Positions 1 to 11,943 of a stretch of 64,000 nucleotides of DNA are shown one piece after another (position 1 is the stretch's first letter; every line of letters begins with the position of its first letter). The notes below the pieces were generated by a model that was not told where the DNA came from, did no database searches, and saw only the letters and a program-made list of their open reading frames with translations. The DNA is from Oscheius dolichura (taxonomy: Eukaryota > Nematoda > Chromadorea > Rhabditida > Rhabditidae), in contig OW051495.1 in assembly GCA_932521035.1 (NCBI GenBank), positions 11,842,001-11,906,000 on the forward strand. The letters are read 5' to 3'. Position numbers and translations under genes: made by a program.

Positions 1-287
1 TGAGTATTCGACTCTAAAAATACCCAATTTCTAAAACGCTACCACCGATATTTTGTAAAGAATTTTTTGCTCTATCCATAGGCATAAAAACTTGTTGGAA
101 ATTCTATGTTTTGCCACTGGAAATTGGAATTTATTCATTTTCACGGGACAAACTGGCTGGGATGTCTTTCGTACCCCCTTTCAAGTGGATTGGGGTTTCA
201 GTTGGGGGCTCCGTTTCCGAAACCAATCCTGTTTTCCTATGTTTCCCCTAGAAATTCCATAAAAATTCTCCCATTTCAGTCAGCCAA

Positions 288-1769
288 GGCTCTCCTAGCC
301 GTGACTCCCGTCCTGTCAATTGTTGGTTTTATCGCTTCCATTGTGCTTATTGCCTTCATAGCTAGTGCCCTGATTAGGAGACGAATCCCTTCCAGGAAAT
401 ACACGTAAGTCTAGCTCTTTTTTAATATATAAATTCTATAAAATTCAGAGTAATCCTTAGCCGTACCTCAGCTGATGTCTTCTGCTGTGCTCTCGTCTCT
501 TCGGCTTCCCTTTTTGCCAACTCACAATCTGCTTCTCATGCTCTCCTCGCTTTATTCCTCTTTGTTGCCTCTTTCGGAGTATTTCATCTCGGTCTCTCCC
601 ATATTTATGTTATAGGATTACGATATGTGAGTTTCTAGATTAGAATAACTGAAAATAAGAGAAATTTAGATAAGTGTATCTCGACCATACGGATTTCAAT
701 CAATCTGTAGTGTTAAAAGGATTACGATAGCTTTGATTGTCGCTTGGCTGACGTCTATTCTCTACGCGGCTGCTTATATCCCACTGACTACTGTTATTCT
801 CAATCCGGAGAGGGATCTCGACGGTAAGAAACCAAAAAAAAACTAGAAAAATTCATGTAAAACTAACAAAACTTGTAAGAAAAATTGGAGAAATTCAATC
901 CTGGAACCATTTTGCTCGCCATTTTGCGTTTTATCGAAAATAATCCCACACTCACGTACTTTTCCATCCAAACGGTGATTTAAATGGTACGAAGTGGGAA
1001 AAAATAGACATTTTTGATCTTAAAAATACGATATACCAAGAAATTCCGATAGAATATGAAGAAAAATGAAAAAAATTTTGCGTGCCACCGAAAATATTTC
1101 CGTAACCACGTACCAAAGCCAATTATCTCCTTTCAGTCTGTTCCTATTCCCAATGCCAGCTGCCCCTCTTCGTCGTCTGTATCTGTATTATGGGAATTCT
1201 CATCCCTACCGTATTCTTCCTTTACCTACTGGTCCTCTACAAACTCAAACAGATTGCCCACAGTGAAAAGTCTGAACTTTCTTACTGTAATCAAAAACAG
1301 TTCCCCCAGTTTAGAATGCATAATGAGCCAGAAGTAACAAAGAAGAAATTTTTCAAATTCCTCGGCTATGGCGGTCATATTTTCCTCTATATGTTCATTG
1401 TTTCGCTGATCATCGCGGCAGCTGCTGTCCTCTTGGGGCAGGCTAATACCTACCACAAGATCCGACATCTGATGCAGAAGGACTGTGACGTTGTTGAGGT
1501 ACTGTAATCCTTTCAGGAACCTAGAAAGTTAAAATAAATTGCAGTATATCGATACGGTGAATAGATTGGAGCTGTTGGCTGGGGGAGCAGTTTTGCTCTG
1601 GATGGTACGGATTATTTTCGACGTGGCTATTTTATTACTGGTTGAGAGGAAACGTCTAATTCCCTGGATTAATACTGACAATTTGGAGCCGCTCCGTGAA
1701 AATACGGTAGGGTTTAGAACAAAAAACGTGACTTTGGAAGCCAGAAAATCCGTACGCCCGCACCCGTAG
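288..1769 (+). CDS. 7TM serpentine receptor-like gene, 3' part
   Basis: Several exons encode hydrophobic, membrane-spanning segments in series. The first recognisable exon (about 288-405) follows a TTTCAG acceptor and holds one transmembrane helix ending in a basic RRRIPSRKYT stretch. The second (about 448-629) holds two more. A third (about 730-820) follows, then exons near 1135-1500 (containing LLVLYKLKQIAHSE after a helix, then another helix) and 1545-1769 with the last helix. Hydrophobicity, exon size and the cytosolic basic segments fit a nematode G-protein-coupled chemoreceptor. I cannot name the serpentine family. No convincing first exon is visible, so the gene probably starts before the window. 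The junction between the second and third exons could not be resolved in frame. The stop codon lies inside an inverted-repeat element (1755-1853), so the last residues are repeat-derived unless there is a further splice. Confidence 0.5.
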
Positions 1770-1853
1770 AGTCTCGGCAGCTCGTCGGGTTTGGAGCGCG
1801 CGGCTCCGGAATAACTGAGCCGCTCGCTGCCGAGATTTTATGGGTGCGGTGGC
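1755..1853. repeat. Inverted-repeat element, ACGGGTGC family
   Basis: The left arm (about 1756-1781) reads GCACCCGTAGAGTCTCGGC. The right arm (about 1825-1853) is its imperfect reverse complement, GCTGCCGAGATTTTATGGG followed by TGCGG. Together they form a roughly 100-bp hairpin-like, MITE-type element. Related arms recur near 6825-6936, 10277-10310, 35708-35736 and 36905-36928. It overlaps the end of the receptor reading frame. Confidence 0.7.
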
Positions 1854-2196
1854 ACGGAGTTTCACTTCCTCCTGACTGTCAGCTTTCAGGTTTCGATCCG
1901 TTCCCACACGCTCCAATGGCAAAAAGGCTGCTTCAACTGTCCCGTATTTAATATAGACGCTCAATTGAACCCGTTGGACTTTAAAAATTAAGCCGCCAAC
2001 TAGGTGGCGAATTCAAAAATTCATCGCGACTGTCGCGGTGTTGTTAGTAAGTACTGTGTACTGCCTGTCTCTCCCCAACTCGAACCAAAGCGCTTTCTCC
2101 TAATTTCTTCCCATTTTCGAAAGAACTCTTTCTCCTTTGTTGACGAATGAATATTTATTGTTTTTACAAGATTACAGTACAGGGATTATGGTAGTT

Positions 2197-3425
2197 TTAA
2201 AGGTTAGCGCGGGTGCCGTTGATCTCTCGGCTGCGGACGCGCCACAGGTCGGAGAAGCTGATCTCCACGTCCTCCGGCTTGATTCCCTGGCGGGCGAAGC
2301 GTCTTCTGGCGATGTCCAGGATCTCTTTCGATAGATCTTCCTGGGTGGTGTTGGACACGTCCACATAACGGCACATGGTGTCATTGGCATAGTGGCAACT
2401 GATGGCCTTACGGAATCCGTCGGTACGGTTAGCCCCAGAGCCGTGGATCAGCAGCGGGTGGAAGAAGACCGTGTCACCGGCCTCCATTTCCACATGGAGA
2501 CGGGGCATCTTGCTGTCGTAGTTCTGGATTCCGTGGTAGGCTTTGTTCACACCGCCTTCCCAATCCGGATAGCCGTGGGGCAGCAGCTCTCCCTTGTGGG
2601 TCCCGGGAACCACAACTAGACAGCCGTTGGCACGATTGATCTGAAATTCGAGGGATTATATTGGGGAATTGAAGGAAACGGGTGATTTGGACTCGGCAGG
2701 GGTAAATGAGCCACAGTTCACATAGCTGGGAGATTTGGCTGCGGTGCTGTCTAACTGTGGCGCTGTTTTATAGAAAACGGAGGAAAAGGCATCCTGCTGT
2801 CTAACTGTGGCTTTCTTGAGCGTATTTTTTAAAATAAAAAGCAGTGTCAGCTGCCTAACTGTGGTTCTTCATCGTTAATCTCTCCTAACTCACCCTTTCC
2901 ATGGCGGTCCAAGCGCAAGCAATGAAGTCAGCCGGGCGGAAGGGGAAGTACTGTAGATCCTGGTGCATCGGATGTCTCGAGGTGAGTTTTCCATTGTCTG
3001 GGGGCTTGTTGATGAGCATCGTGTGCATCGAGAGCAGGGTGTGGCCGGGCTGGGCGATCAGGTCGCGGATAACGTCGACGACGGCCGGGTAGCGGCAGTA
3101 GTCGAAGAGGACGGGGTCCTGGTTGAAGTCCTGGATCTTGGTGATGGCCTTGACTCCGCTTTGGAATTCGCTCTTGGCGATGCTGATGTCCTTCATGACG
3201 GTCATCTCGGCGCTGTTGACCTTCTTCTCGCAGATATCCTGAGTATTCAATGTATTCTACGCAGCCAATTTTGGATACCTTGAATCGCTCGTAGAAACGG
3301 TCCAGCTCATATTTGGGGACGACGTTCTTTACCACGAGGTAGCCGTTCTTCTCGTAGAATTGTTTCTGCTCCCGGGTGAGGACCGTCCCATCCTCATTCC
3401 AGTTCAATGTTCCAGCTCCCAACAT
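2197..3425 (-). CDS. Phytanoyl-CoA dioxygenase (PhyH family)
   Basis: Three exons (3425-3279, 3238-2894, 2640-2197) encode 311 residues, close to the usual length of phytanoyl-CoA hydroxylase, a peroxisomal Fe(II)/2-oxoglutarate enzyme that alpha-hydroxylates 3-methyl-branched acyl-CoA. The metal-binding H-x-D is in HPMHQDLQYFPF (about H141 and D143). The distal His is in LLIHGSGANR (about H230), and the 2-oxoglutarate Arg follows 11 residues later in GFRKAIS, the spacing known for the family. A family-typical NGCLVVVPGTH is also present. I chose the ATG at 3425 because an acceptor-like TTATAG lies just upstream. The C-terminus is RANL, resembling the KANL peroxisomal signal of catalase. Intron 1 is 40 bp; intron 2 (2641-2893) carries three copies of a dispersed 13-bp motif. 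Confidence 0.9.
2641..2893. repeat. Intron with three copies of the TGTCTAACTGTGG motif
   Basis: Within this PhyH intron the motif occurs at 2748-2760, 2798-2810 and, with one change (TGCCTAACTGTGG), at 2852-2864, all in the same orientation and spaced about 50 bp apart. The motif is antisense to the gene. Copies also occur near 11.9, 12.05, 18.87, 19.3, 55.6 and 58.06 kb. Confidence 0.75.
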
Positions 3426-4854
3426 ATTTCTATAATTATTATTCGGATATGTTTTTAGTTTATTAGGAAGTATAAGAAAGTAGAAGGATTGCAAAATAAG
3501 CGGGGTGAAAATAAAGAAGGGCCGACCAAGGGAACACGCGGACTTTGCTGTCTCCCCCACACAATTGACTCCCTGGGTCATTTGTCACTTATAGCCAGGG
3601 TGGGGGAGACTGTCTGTGACGTATTAGGTCATATGAAACGTGATAATTTTAGGAAAAATGAAGATTAGGACGAAATAAGACAGGTAACTTCTAGAATGTT
3701 GATATTTTGAAGAAATTTCTCATTTTTTGGTCTAGAAGCAAACAATTGAAAACTTGTCGCTAAATTCTGAGAATTTCAGTTATGGAAGCTATAGATTTGA
3801 GAAATTTAGAAGGAAATTTTATGAGAATTGTAAAATACTAATTTAGAAGCAGCGCAAGTGAAATAAAGGCAAAAATTGATCAAAATTCGAAATTTTCATA
3901 TAGAATTCTATTTTTTCTTGTTCAGAATCAAAGTATTGAAAATATAACGCAAAGCATAAAGTTTTCCAAATTTAGAAGCCTAAAATATTCCAGGAAATAG
4001 GAAGAAATCAGCGTGAAAGGGCTAAAATCCACAAGAAAAAGCAGTTTCCAAATTTAGGAAGTGAAAAGAAGAAAACTAATGGCTGAAGAGCTGCCCGGAA
4101 GCGTGCTTTTATATACCCGACAGCTCACGTTGACAACTCCAATAAGCAAAAATATGTTGTCATGTTACATGCCGCAAAGGACAAATTGATAAGAACTGGC
4201 TATTCTCTTCAGCGGGTAGAGAGACTACTCATTTTAATGAATTTCTAGACTAAAATTAATAAAATCAGAGCTGTTTTGGAGTTAAAATATGGAAAAAACA
4301 GTCGAAATTGTCAGCTATATCCGGAAAATTCTAAAATTATGTAGGGTAGGGGAAGCAATGAACGTTTGATAAGGCTACGGGATCATTTCTTCTCTGTAGG
4401 GAATCGCACGCAGCCGGGGGAAAGACTGTACGGACAGGAGAGGCACAGAGACGTCACTCGACAATCAAAATAGACTCGATACTAACAGGAGGGAGAACAA
4501 ATTACAGTAAGCGGGGGTGAATTTTGAAGCAGGGTACTCTGGACTATTGAGGAAAAGGGGAATCAGCTGACTTTCCTATTTGCATTCTACTTTATTCCAC
4601 TGTACTTGATTCCAATCCACTGTCAACTGTATTCTTCAGTTTTAAGCACTCCTCCAATAATAATGCTAATAATCATCAAATTGAACCTTGAAAAAAGCGT
4701 TTCAACTAATTTATAGAGGAGGCTGCACGCTCTTGGTCGATATTGGAAGGTAAACATTAGGTATTTTACCTATACTTGCAAAAATAATTTAATACAGAAT
4801 AACAGAAATTAATATTTATTATATTCTTCAACAACTTTACTGATAAGCAATATT
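3426..4854. other. AT-rich intergenic region
   Basis: No coding region is supported here. The first part should hold the promoter of the minus-strand PhyH gene. The sequence is AT-rich with many short TAGAA/AAATTT runs and no recognisable repeat or RNA gene. Confidence 0.5.
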
Positions 4855-5908
4855 TTAAACGACGGAGTTCGGGTAGCCCTCCCTATAACAGACACTGAGA
4901 TAATCTCCAAAAATGATTCTAATGGAAAAACCATTGGGCACCAAAATAAAGTACTGTCCAGGTTCCACTTGTACAGTCGGAAAGCCAAGTCCAAGAAGCT
5001 GTTCCTGCCATTCTTGATAAAATTGGTGGAATGCTCCATAGGCGGCTAAGTCAAATCGACGAAGACTTGCTGGAGGTTGAGGATTCAAAATCTGAGAAAA
5101 AGTCTATAGAGCTCATTATATCCTCTTGCCTGTATCATTTTCAGAAGTAGTGCCCAATCCATATTAGAAAGCATAAGCGAGTGAATAGACACTTCCGGAA
5201 ATGCGAAGAGAAGTCTCGGAATTACAGTGCCTATTTCGTATCCACATATCAGTATATTAACTTGTTTCTATCATCACTAATAAATATTTTAAAATATATT
5301 ACTAACCAGTGTCTTTGATTGGAAAACGGCTTCATATCGATTGGAGTTTGCATTGACTAAATCGAACGATCGAGGCTTTACAATGTTTAAAAGTATGCCA
5401 AGCTCTTCTTTAGTCAACGCTTTCAACGGTGTTCGCGGAGCAGCCAACCAAAGGTGTTCACAAGTTATTCGATGCTTCTTCAGAAAATCACAGAGTCGGT
5501 CAAATTGGCCAAATGTTTTTTCTAAGCGTATGATAATGAAAATAAGTCAATTCATTAACCAGGCAAGGTAAGACATCTAAATCGAGTTCCATAGAATATT
5601 TTAACATCCTTCTTAGTGTCAAATAAATCGAACATAAGGAGTTGATGCGGCTTTTTCCTGCTAAATTTAACATAGTAGATCGAATTCCCTTCACTATCAA
5701 GATCCCCCTCTTTGTAGGTGTAGATAGAGATGTTGCGACTCTTTCGAATGAACTCATCCATCCCTCGGCACGTCTGTCGCATACGGAAATAACTTTTACT
5801 GTCAAGCTGGAAATAATATTTTGATAATGAACATAGGAGAATGAAAACCTTTGTGATGATCTTCTCCAGAAGATACGGATTCAAACCAGCCAATCGAAAA
5901 TCTGTCAT
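4855..5908 (-). CDS. F-box protein with FTH-like C-terminal region
   Basis: Five short exons joined by introns of about 40 bp give a protein of about 297 residues. Exon 1 (LAGLNPYLLEKIITK) joins exon 2 (LDSKSYFRMRQTCRGMDEF) across a 42-bp intron to make a typical F-box: L-P-like start, LL..II.K, then L.S..R.R..CR. Such proteins act as substrate adaptors of SCF ubiquitin ligases through Skp1. The rest has the alternating hydrophobic pattern of nematode FTH/DUF38 substrate-binding regions (for example LTKEELGILLNIVKPRSFDL and LMLSNMDWALLLKMIQ). Intron 4 appears to use a GC donor (CAG/GCAAGA), because reading through it meets a stop. Expanded F-box/FTH families are typical of Caenorhabditis-like nematodes; the particular substrate cannot be inferred. 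One stretch before intron 2 is also open in another frame, so about 20 residues there are uncertain. Confidence 0.75.
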
Positions 5909-5934
5909 CTTGCCAAAAAATAAAAATACTGAAA

Positions 5935-6112
5935 GATGTGATTAGAAAGAATCGCAAGTAAGTTTTAAAGATCAAGCAAGACATATGGTCAATAAACACA
6001 GCTCAACTGTAAATATCACAGTATTTCTTTGAAACTACGATTAGAATGAAGAACAAGAAGGAAGAAAAAGTTTCAAAGAGCACGCAAGAAATATGGTCGA
6101 TAAACAAAGCAT
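5935..6112. repeat. Local imperfect tandem duplication
   Basis: Segments at about 5935-6005 and 6039-6112 align along their length. Both contain GCAAGA followed by CATATGGTCAATAAACA or AATATGGTCGATAAACA. The duplication lies just upstream of the F-box gene and may involve its promoter. The short hydrophobic reading frames across it look incidental. Confidence 0.55.
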
Positions 6113-6824
6113 ACATGCTGACATCGAAAAATTGTTTGAAGCTACTATTTTGCAATGCTAAATTCTCTAATTCACATGCAACTACATTTTTTGCAAAGTA
6201 TAAAGTAGAACAATTAGAAATTTGAAGTAAAACTAAAAAGAAAGGAGTGGCGAAATAAGCTAAAATGTCAAGAGTAAGCACATTCTTCTAGTTCTCCAGA
6301 AGCCTGCTTACTGAATGCACACTGTGTATGCGTATGAAGAGTATTGTGAACATCGAAATTCTATATAATTGCTGAAACTTGGTTATATTGAGCGAGTAAT
6401 GAGAACAGAAATGATTGCACTCGCGAAAAGCGAAAAAAAAGTGAAAACAACAGTCTGTTATTTTTACACTTTGTAAACAGCAGGCAGCTCATGTTACATG
6501 CGTTCGCGAGTAACTCGACATTTTGCATTATTTATTTTCTTTTTTTTTGTCTTATTCATGTGTATAATAATCGAGACAACTGGCTCAGTTGTATAGAACA
6601 GAAGTCAGCCAATTTAGATATCCAGATTAGAGGCCAGAACAGATATTGGAAATAGTGATAGACATAAATCGACAAGAAACTCATTTTATTCTACACTAAT
6701 ATTTTACAAATAGAAATCTTACACGTGCCATTTAAAAAATTCCCCGTAAAAAGAAACCCATAGTTGAGATCAGGAATAGACAAAAGAATGAAAAAAAAGG
6801 AAGAGAGATGAGGGCCAGAGGACT

Positions 6825-6936
6825 GCCCGTGCCGCTGCACCTGTAAAATCTCGGCAGCAGTCCGTACTGGTAAGAAATCGAGCTTTGAATCAAAGCGCGT
6901 CTGCTGACGAGATTTTACGGGTGCAGGAGCGCGGGC
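6825..6936. repeat. Inverted-repeat element, ACGGGTGC family
   Basis: This is the best-preserved copy of the family. The left arm is about 36 bp from GCCCGTGCCGCTGCACC at 6825 through CTCGGCAGCAG. The right arm is its near-perfect reverse complement at 6901-6936, containing GAGATTTTACGGGTGCAGG. About 40 bp lie between the arms. It is a non-coding MITE-like palindrome in the 3' flank of the degenerin gene. Confidence 0.75.
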
Positions 6937-7008
6937 TTCCAAGCTTCAGACGGCTGAAAGTCTACTGGTGACTGGGTAATCTACATGTTGATATACAATA
7001 GACCATAT

Positions 7009-10000
7009 TTAAATAGGATAAACTCCCGAGTCTTCAGAAGGTTGTCGTGTTTTTTCTTCCTCCGCCGGTCCGACAGTCGACTCCACCGTACTGATGGCTC
7101 GAATCTTTGCCTTGAGATTCTCCATTGAGGGGGAATTATCCTCCACCGGGGCCACTTTATTCCTCTTGAAGAATTTTATACTCCTAACTGTTTCCTGAAT
7201 TGCTTGGTCTTCTTCCTAAAATGCGGCGAATTTTGAATTTCCTCCTCGGGACCAATACCTTTTCCATTTCTTTCTTGGTATACATGTATTCCCTTCGTTT
7301 CCTTGAAATAGCTATCCAGGCAATCTTCGTCAGGTACATTAGAGCCTCAGCAATGGTAATAATACTCATCCCGAGGAACATTCCCATATTTCCACCGATG
7401 TTACCTTAAAAATGTTTGAATTTCCCCTTTTCCCGGGCTATTCCTACTCAATAATTCTGTGATTGTAGCGGCCTTTGTCTGGCTATATTCAACGTGAGTC
7501 AAATCCCGAAAGAAGACGTTCACAGTCAGGAAGTTCTCCCTAAATGACGACGGTTTATTACCCTATTTAAAGACGGCTTTTTGTAGGGTTGAGATAAGGG
7601 AGCACGCGGTCAATGAACTCACTTGATGTGTTGGACGGAACGGTTATAGGGCGAGTGACGGCTGAGCCATTTCAAACTGCCCGGATTAAATTCGTGGCCG
7701 TAGGAATTGAAGGCGTTATAGAGCACACTGGTACACTCGACTTTACACTCGGTACAGAGGGGAAAACCGAGGGAAACGGAACCTGGAAACAACTGTTTTA
7801 GAGGTAGATTTGACTGATTCAAATGGATCAAAAAATTCAGGTTCCATTTTTATGAATTTTTCTATCAGATCTTTTGCGCCAGGGTCCATTTGGTGGGAAA
7901 AACACAAAACCTGGCTCAAATAGGCCATTTCCAAACCTTTAGCCCTCAAAGATACCGGGGAGGATATTTTGAATATTCAAATTTTCTATTTGAATTTGAA
8001 ATAGGTGCACAGCATTCATTTTGTCGGAGATAAATAAAGAGCTAGATAGAGCTCGACGAGCTCTTTATAACGGTATATGACAGAGCTACAGAAGTGGAGA
8101 ACTTAGGACGGAGGCCCTCGATCAAGGCTGGAGATCATTTTAAATATTCAAATAGGGGGTATAGGGCTTATTTTCAACCAAACACGTGCAGGAAATTCAT
8201 TCTGGCGAAGCTGTAAACGGCGTTGGATAGAGCTCGGCGAGAGCAATTTAGTGGTATACGATAGATCCACAGAAGTGGAGAACGTTGGGCGGAGTCATTC
8301 GATTCTTGACCAGAAGCTTCGGTTGGATATTGAGTCTATATATTACAAGTATGCCTCCGGCCGTCTTCGACGGCGCTGGGGTAAATAACTCCATCGAAAA
8401 ACAGTCGACAGCGCCGGCTCCCCCTTCCCAAAGAGCTGTTCTAGTTATTTTCTTGTCGAATAAGCTTTTACGGTCGGATAAAACCTGACGGTCGAAATGC
8501 CTGCTTCTATCTCATTTGACCTGTCAATCCGTACAGACGACAGGTCATACAGACAGACAGACAGACACACAGACATCTCCCCATTTTTAGAGTAGAATAG
8601 ACCGCCTTCCACCCTGGTGATTAAAAATGTCTTGTTCTATTTTTGCAATCCTCCCAACAGTGTTAGTATCCGAACTTGCCGACCCCCTGTCCCCAGTCTT
8701 TCCTCGTATCTCTCTTTTCCTAGCCCCCATATAGTCTGTCTTCCCCGAAAAATGGCTCCATCCATCCATCGCTTCCCTCTTTATCTCTCTCTCCCCTTTT
8801 TATTTTTCTCCCCGAAAAATCGAAAGATTATTTGTACTCTCTTGCAAGGTGCATTCCTTTCCTCGATATCTAACATCCCCCCAGAGCAAACCATAAAGAT
8901 TGTCGCCCGGTGTCGTCGGGGGACGACTCGCGTCTGCCCGCCAAAAAACGAGCTAATAAAAAGGAAAGGAAACAACCGGACGATAAGGAGGGGGTAGAAA
9001 ATAGAACTCGAACCACCCAATTGGAAGAGGAAAAAAGCCAGATTATGGGCAATAACCCACCATTCTCTTCGTGTTTCATCTTCTCGTTCATACAGGTCAC
9101 CGTCTCCAGCGGGGTGCATTCTTTAAAAGCTGAAAATATCCGGATTAAACCCAGAAAAAGAGAAGAATACGTACAGTTGTCGATATTATAAGGAGCCGGA
9201 CTGCAGCCACACTTCTCGTTGAAATACGTTGCCTTACAGAATGTTTCGCAATTCATCGTCGTATAAGGAAGGGCACTTTGGAATTCGATTGGCCACTTGT
9301 TTGTACAGTTACCGTAATGCTCCGAGGAGAGCAGGTGATACTGAAAAAAACTGATTATAACAGAATATTTTGAGAGGGGGGGGGGGGGACATTTTTTGAT
9401 GGTTACTGTGGCCCAAAGGAGCCGAAAATGTCCCGAAACGAATAGCCTTCGCTTCAGGACCAACAATGCGGTATCCAATAGATCCTGAAGGGGGTTTAAT
9501 TGAAATCCCAACCACAGGTTCCGCAATGAAGGGAATTACCAGCGCGCCATCTAAAGAAACCGGCGCGCATTCGCTTCAAGACCCGCGCCAGGATCCAAAG
9601 TCTCTTTACAACTAGATTTTTCTTGGTTACGGTAGCGAGAAAGATGATAAAACGGCCTACAGTACCTCATTAACGGAAAGTGCAGTATAGACCCGCGTAC
9701 TGGGAGAGACAGAGATTCCCTCAATTGACGGGTTCGGATCCCGATCATAATGATGGACATAGAATCGAAATCCGGTTTCGAAAGAGGTTGAAAAGAAGGA
9801 ATTATCTTTGTCTTCCTCTTTTGATAGGATTTCATCTCCCCGAGCGTCTAGAATCAACTGCAACCTGGAAAGAATCTCTCTATTTTGAATGGAAGCTCTC
9901 CTACCCGCTGTCAACTCCAGCAGAGATCTGCTTCTTCATCCAATCGGGACCAGTTTGGAGATTCATTTTGTAGCATTTTCCCATATTTGTCAGCACAGCG

Positions 10001-11195
10001 GAGGAATAATTACAACAGTCGAATTGGCGGCCTCCAAAAGTGCAAGTCATTAGGATATCACTACAGTCGAATCTGAACGGGGAGGGGGTTAGAAAGAGGA
10101 AGAAGAGAGGTCACTTACCCCGCTTCCATGAAGAATTCCTGAGCATCAAAGCCTTGATGATTTTGCTGGTAAGCTTTGAGAAGATTGTCACCTGAAAATA
10201 TATCCTGCTATGTTTAAAAATCGAAGAATTTGACGAAACACGGATAAAAATGAGCTATAGTCGAAATCTGAGAGTCTGTTGCGCCCGCACCCGTAAAAAC
10301 TCGACAGCTGATTGTTATAAGAGGAGCGCGCCCACAGTAGTCCAAGAAGCCGATAAATTAGGGGATTTTTTGGGTTCTACTGTTCCCAGGATGGAAAAAA
10401 AGACGCACCAGTCACTAATTCGTCCATATCTGCCGAGCTGAACAGTGCCGACGCGTCCATATTGCTCTCCATCATATAATCCAACAACTTGTATTGGAAG
10501 TCCCCACTCTTGTTCATATTTTGAATATTGCTGGCTTTGATAGGGTTGAAATTGCAAATCGTGATCGAAGGAAAAGAAACGCCTTCCTCATCCACATAAA
10601 AAGAGACCTGGACTCCATTAAAATTAAAATTAGAGCGTGTCTACCTGTGAATTCGTCGGCTTGGCCAAGTAGTCCGTAACCAGGATGCCGACTTGAGCAA
10701 TCAGGAAAGTGAAAGAGCCGAGGTAGACGAGGAGCCACAGTACCCGGGCCCACCGCTTCCCTCCGTAGATACGCTTCGGGCCGTGCATGGTGGTGGTCTC
10801 TACAAAACGGACAGAATGAGGAACAGGGGAGGATAGAAACCGGTTACCGCAAAAATGTTTTGTCTCCCGGGCGATGGATCCCACTCCGTGGATGGATTTG
10901 ATACGTTGGAGTTGCTCTTGAACGATTATGGGGGCTAATGAGGCCCGCTTTTTGTAGGTGGACGAGGAATAATCACTTCTGGAAATGGGGAGATCATTTA
11001 GAGAAAAAAGAGCCACTTTTAACCGCCACAGTTACTCAGTAAAAGTTAAATAAGCGTCAGTTACTCAATTCCACAGTCAAAAAACCAACAAAGTCTCACT
11101 CACTTGCTATCGGGTTCCATATTGATCCTGACGCTCCGATCCATGGATATCATCGACGACAGGCTGGCCTCGGATCCTTTACACTTCTTCATCAT
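7009..11195 (-). CDS. DEG/ENaC family cation channel subunit
   Basis: This multi-exon gene encodes a degenerin/ASIC-type amiloride-sensitive sodium channel subunit: two membrane spans with a large Cys-rich extracellular domain. Visible features in order: a cytosolic N-terminus from the ATG at 11195; family motif FCETTTMHGPKRIYGGKRWA leading into TM1 (RVLWLLVYLGSFTFLIAQVG); the extracellular start GVSFPSITICNFNP; Cys-rich segments CETFCKATYFNEKCGCSP and CTECKVEC; and a pre-TM2/TM2 segment ELLSNIGGNMGMFLGMSIIT with a G-M-S selectivity-filter-like triplet. The last exon (about 7009-7203), reached through a 42-bp intron, encodes a charged cytosolic tail ending SEDSGVYPI. The 1278-bp intron 7783-9060 is full of repeats. 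Which degenerin subfamily it belongs to, and whether it is mechano-, acid- or peptide-gated, cannot be told from this sequence. Confidence 0.88.
7817..8560. repeat. Dispersed repeat in degenerin intron, GAGCTCGACGAG family
   Basis: About 740 bp of repeat DNA fills the large degenerin intron. The first half (7825-8130) aligns without obvious gaps over more than 100 bp with 28085-28420, including CTATCAGAT..., CCAGGGTCCAT and GATATTTTGAATATTCAAAT, then TAGAGCTCGACGAG and AGAAGTGGAGAA. A second, more diverged copy of the 3' half follows at 8150-8310 (GGATAGAGCTCGGCGAG, AGAAGTGGAGAA). A GACA microsatellite lies at about 8548-8576. Confidence 0.75.
9376..9388 (+). repeat. 13-base poly-G tract
   Basis: An uninterrupted run of 13 G lies in a degenerin intron, appearing as poly-C on the coding strand. 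Runs of this kind can fold into G-quadruplexes and are unstable in nematodes lacking the FANCJ-type helicase DOG-1. Confidence 0.8.
10277..10330. repeat. Half copy of the ACGGGTGC element
   Basis: CGCCCGCACCCGTAAAAACT with CGACAGCTG matches the left arm of the inverted-repeat family. The other arm is not evident. It lies in a degenerin intron. Confidence 0.5.
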
Positions 11196-11943
11196 GTCGT
11201 CTCCCTGGTTGTAGCTCGTCCAAACGGCTGTCAGATTATACGGAAGCGAAGACGGTGCTGACAATGAGCAGCCGGTGCCGCTATCACCACCCAGCTGTTG
11301 GGGACGGACTCTTCCTGAATACGGTGGCTCGTCTTTTTGAGCCCTATCTGACCGCTCAGAAAACCCTCTTCACTGTGTGTGTTTTGGGGCACAAAAGACA
11401 TCTTGGGAAATAGGGAAGAGGGAAGAGGGGGACAGAGCAGACAACAGCTGTTCCCTGTGCGGTCTAGGTATGGCTGAGAGACAGGGAATTGTGTGTATGT
11501 GTGCATTGTGGAAAGAAAGGCGAGAAATACCCCGGAAACAGCCAAGAATCAACACAATTGCCCACCAGGAATCGGAAATCCCTCGGAAAAAGAGAAAAAA
11601 AACAAGGGAATCTCTGTGTTTTGACCCCTTGAAAACGGTCTGGAGGGGTAAATCTTCATTTCAAGCGATTTTAGGGGAACAATGAGGAGCCCGTTCTTTA
11701 ACTCATGGTATAGAAGTTCAACTCTTCCTTCGTTAGCCTCCAGCAGTCCTTTAAAGCCATTAGAAGGTGAATAACTGACCCCATTTTGAATTTCTTTGAA
11801 ACAGATGAGGCATAACTATGCAGGCTTTTGTGCTTTTGTATGGCTTCTTCGGACAGGTTTGCAACAATGCCATGCCAAAAAGTGACTTGAGAGCCTCTCA
11901 AAGGTGTCAGAAAAGTCATTTCCCTATAAGATATCATATTATG

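Noticed and set aside
6003-6281. Hydrophobic 92-codon frame upstream of the F-box gene
   Set aside because: The duplicated DNA segment explains the repeated IDH-containing peptide; no signal cleavage site, partner exon or known family.
9720-9750. tRNA T-arm-like GGGTTCGGATCCCG
   Set aside because: It lies within a degenerin exon encoding RDPNPS, so the resemblance is coincidental.
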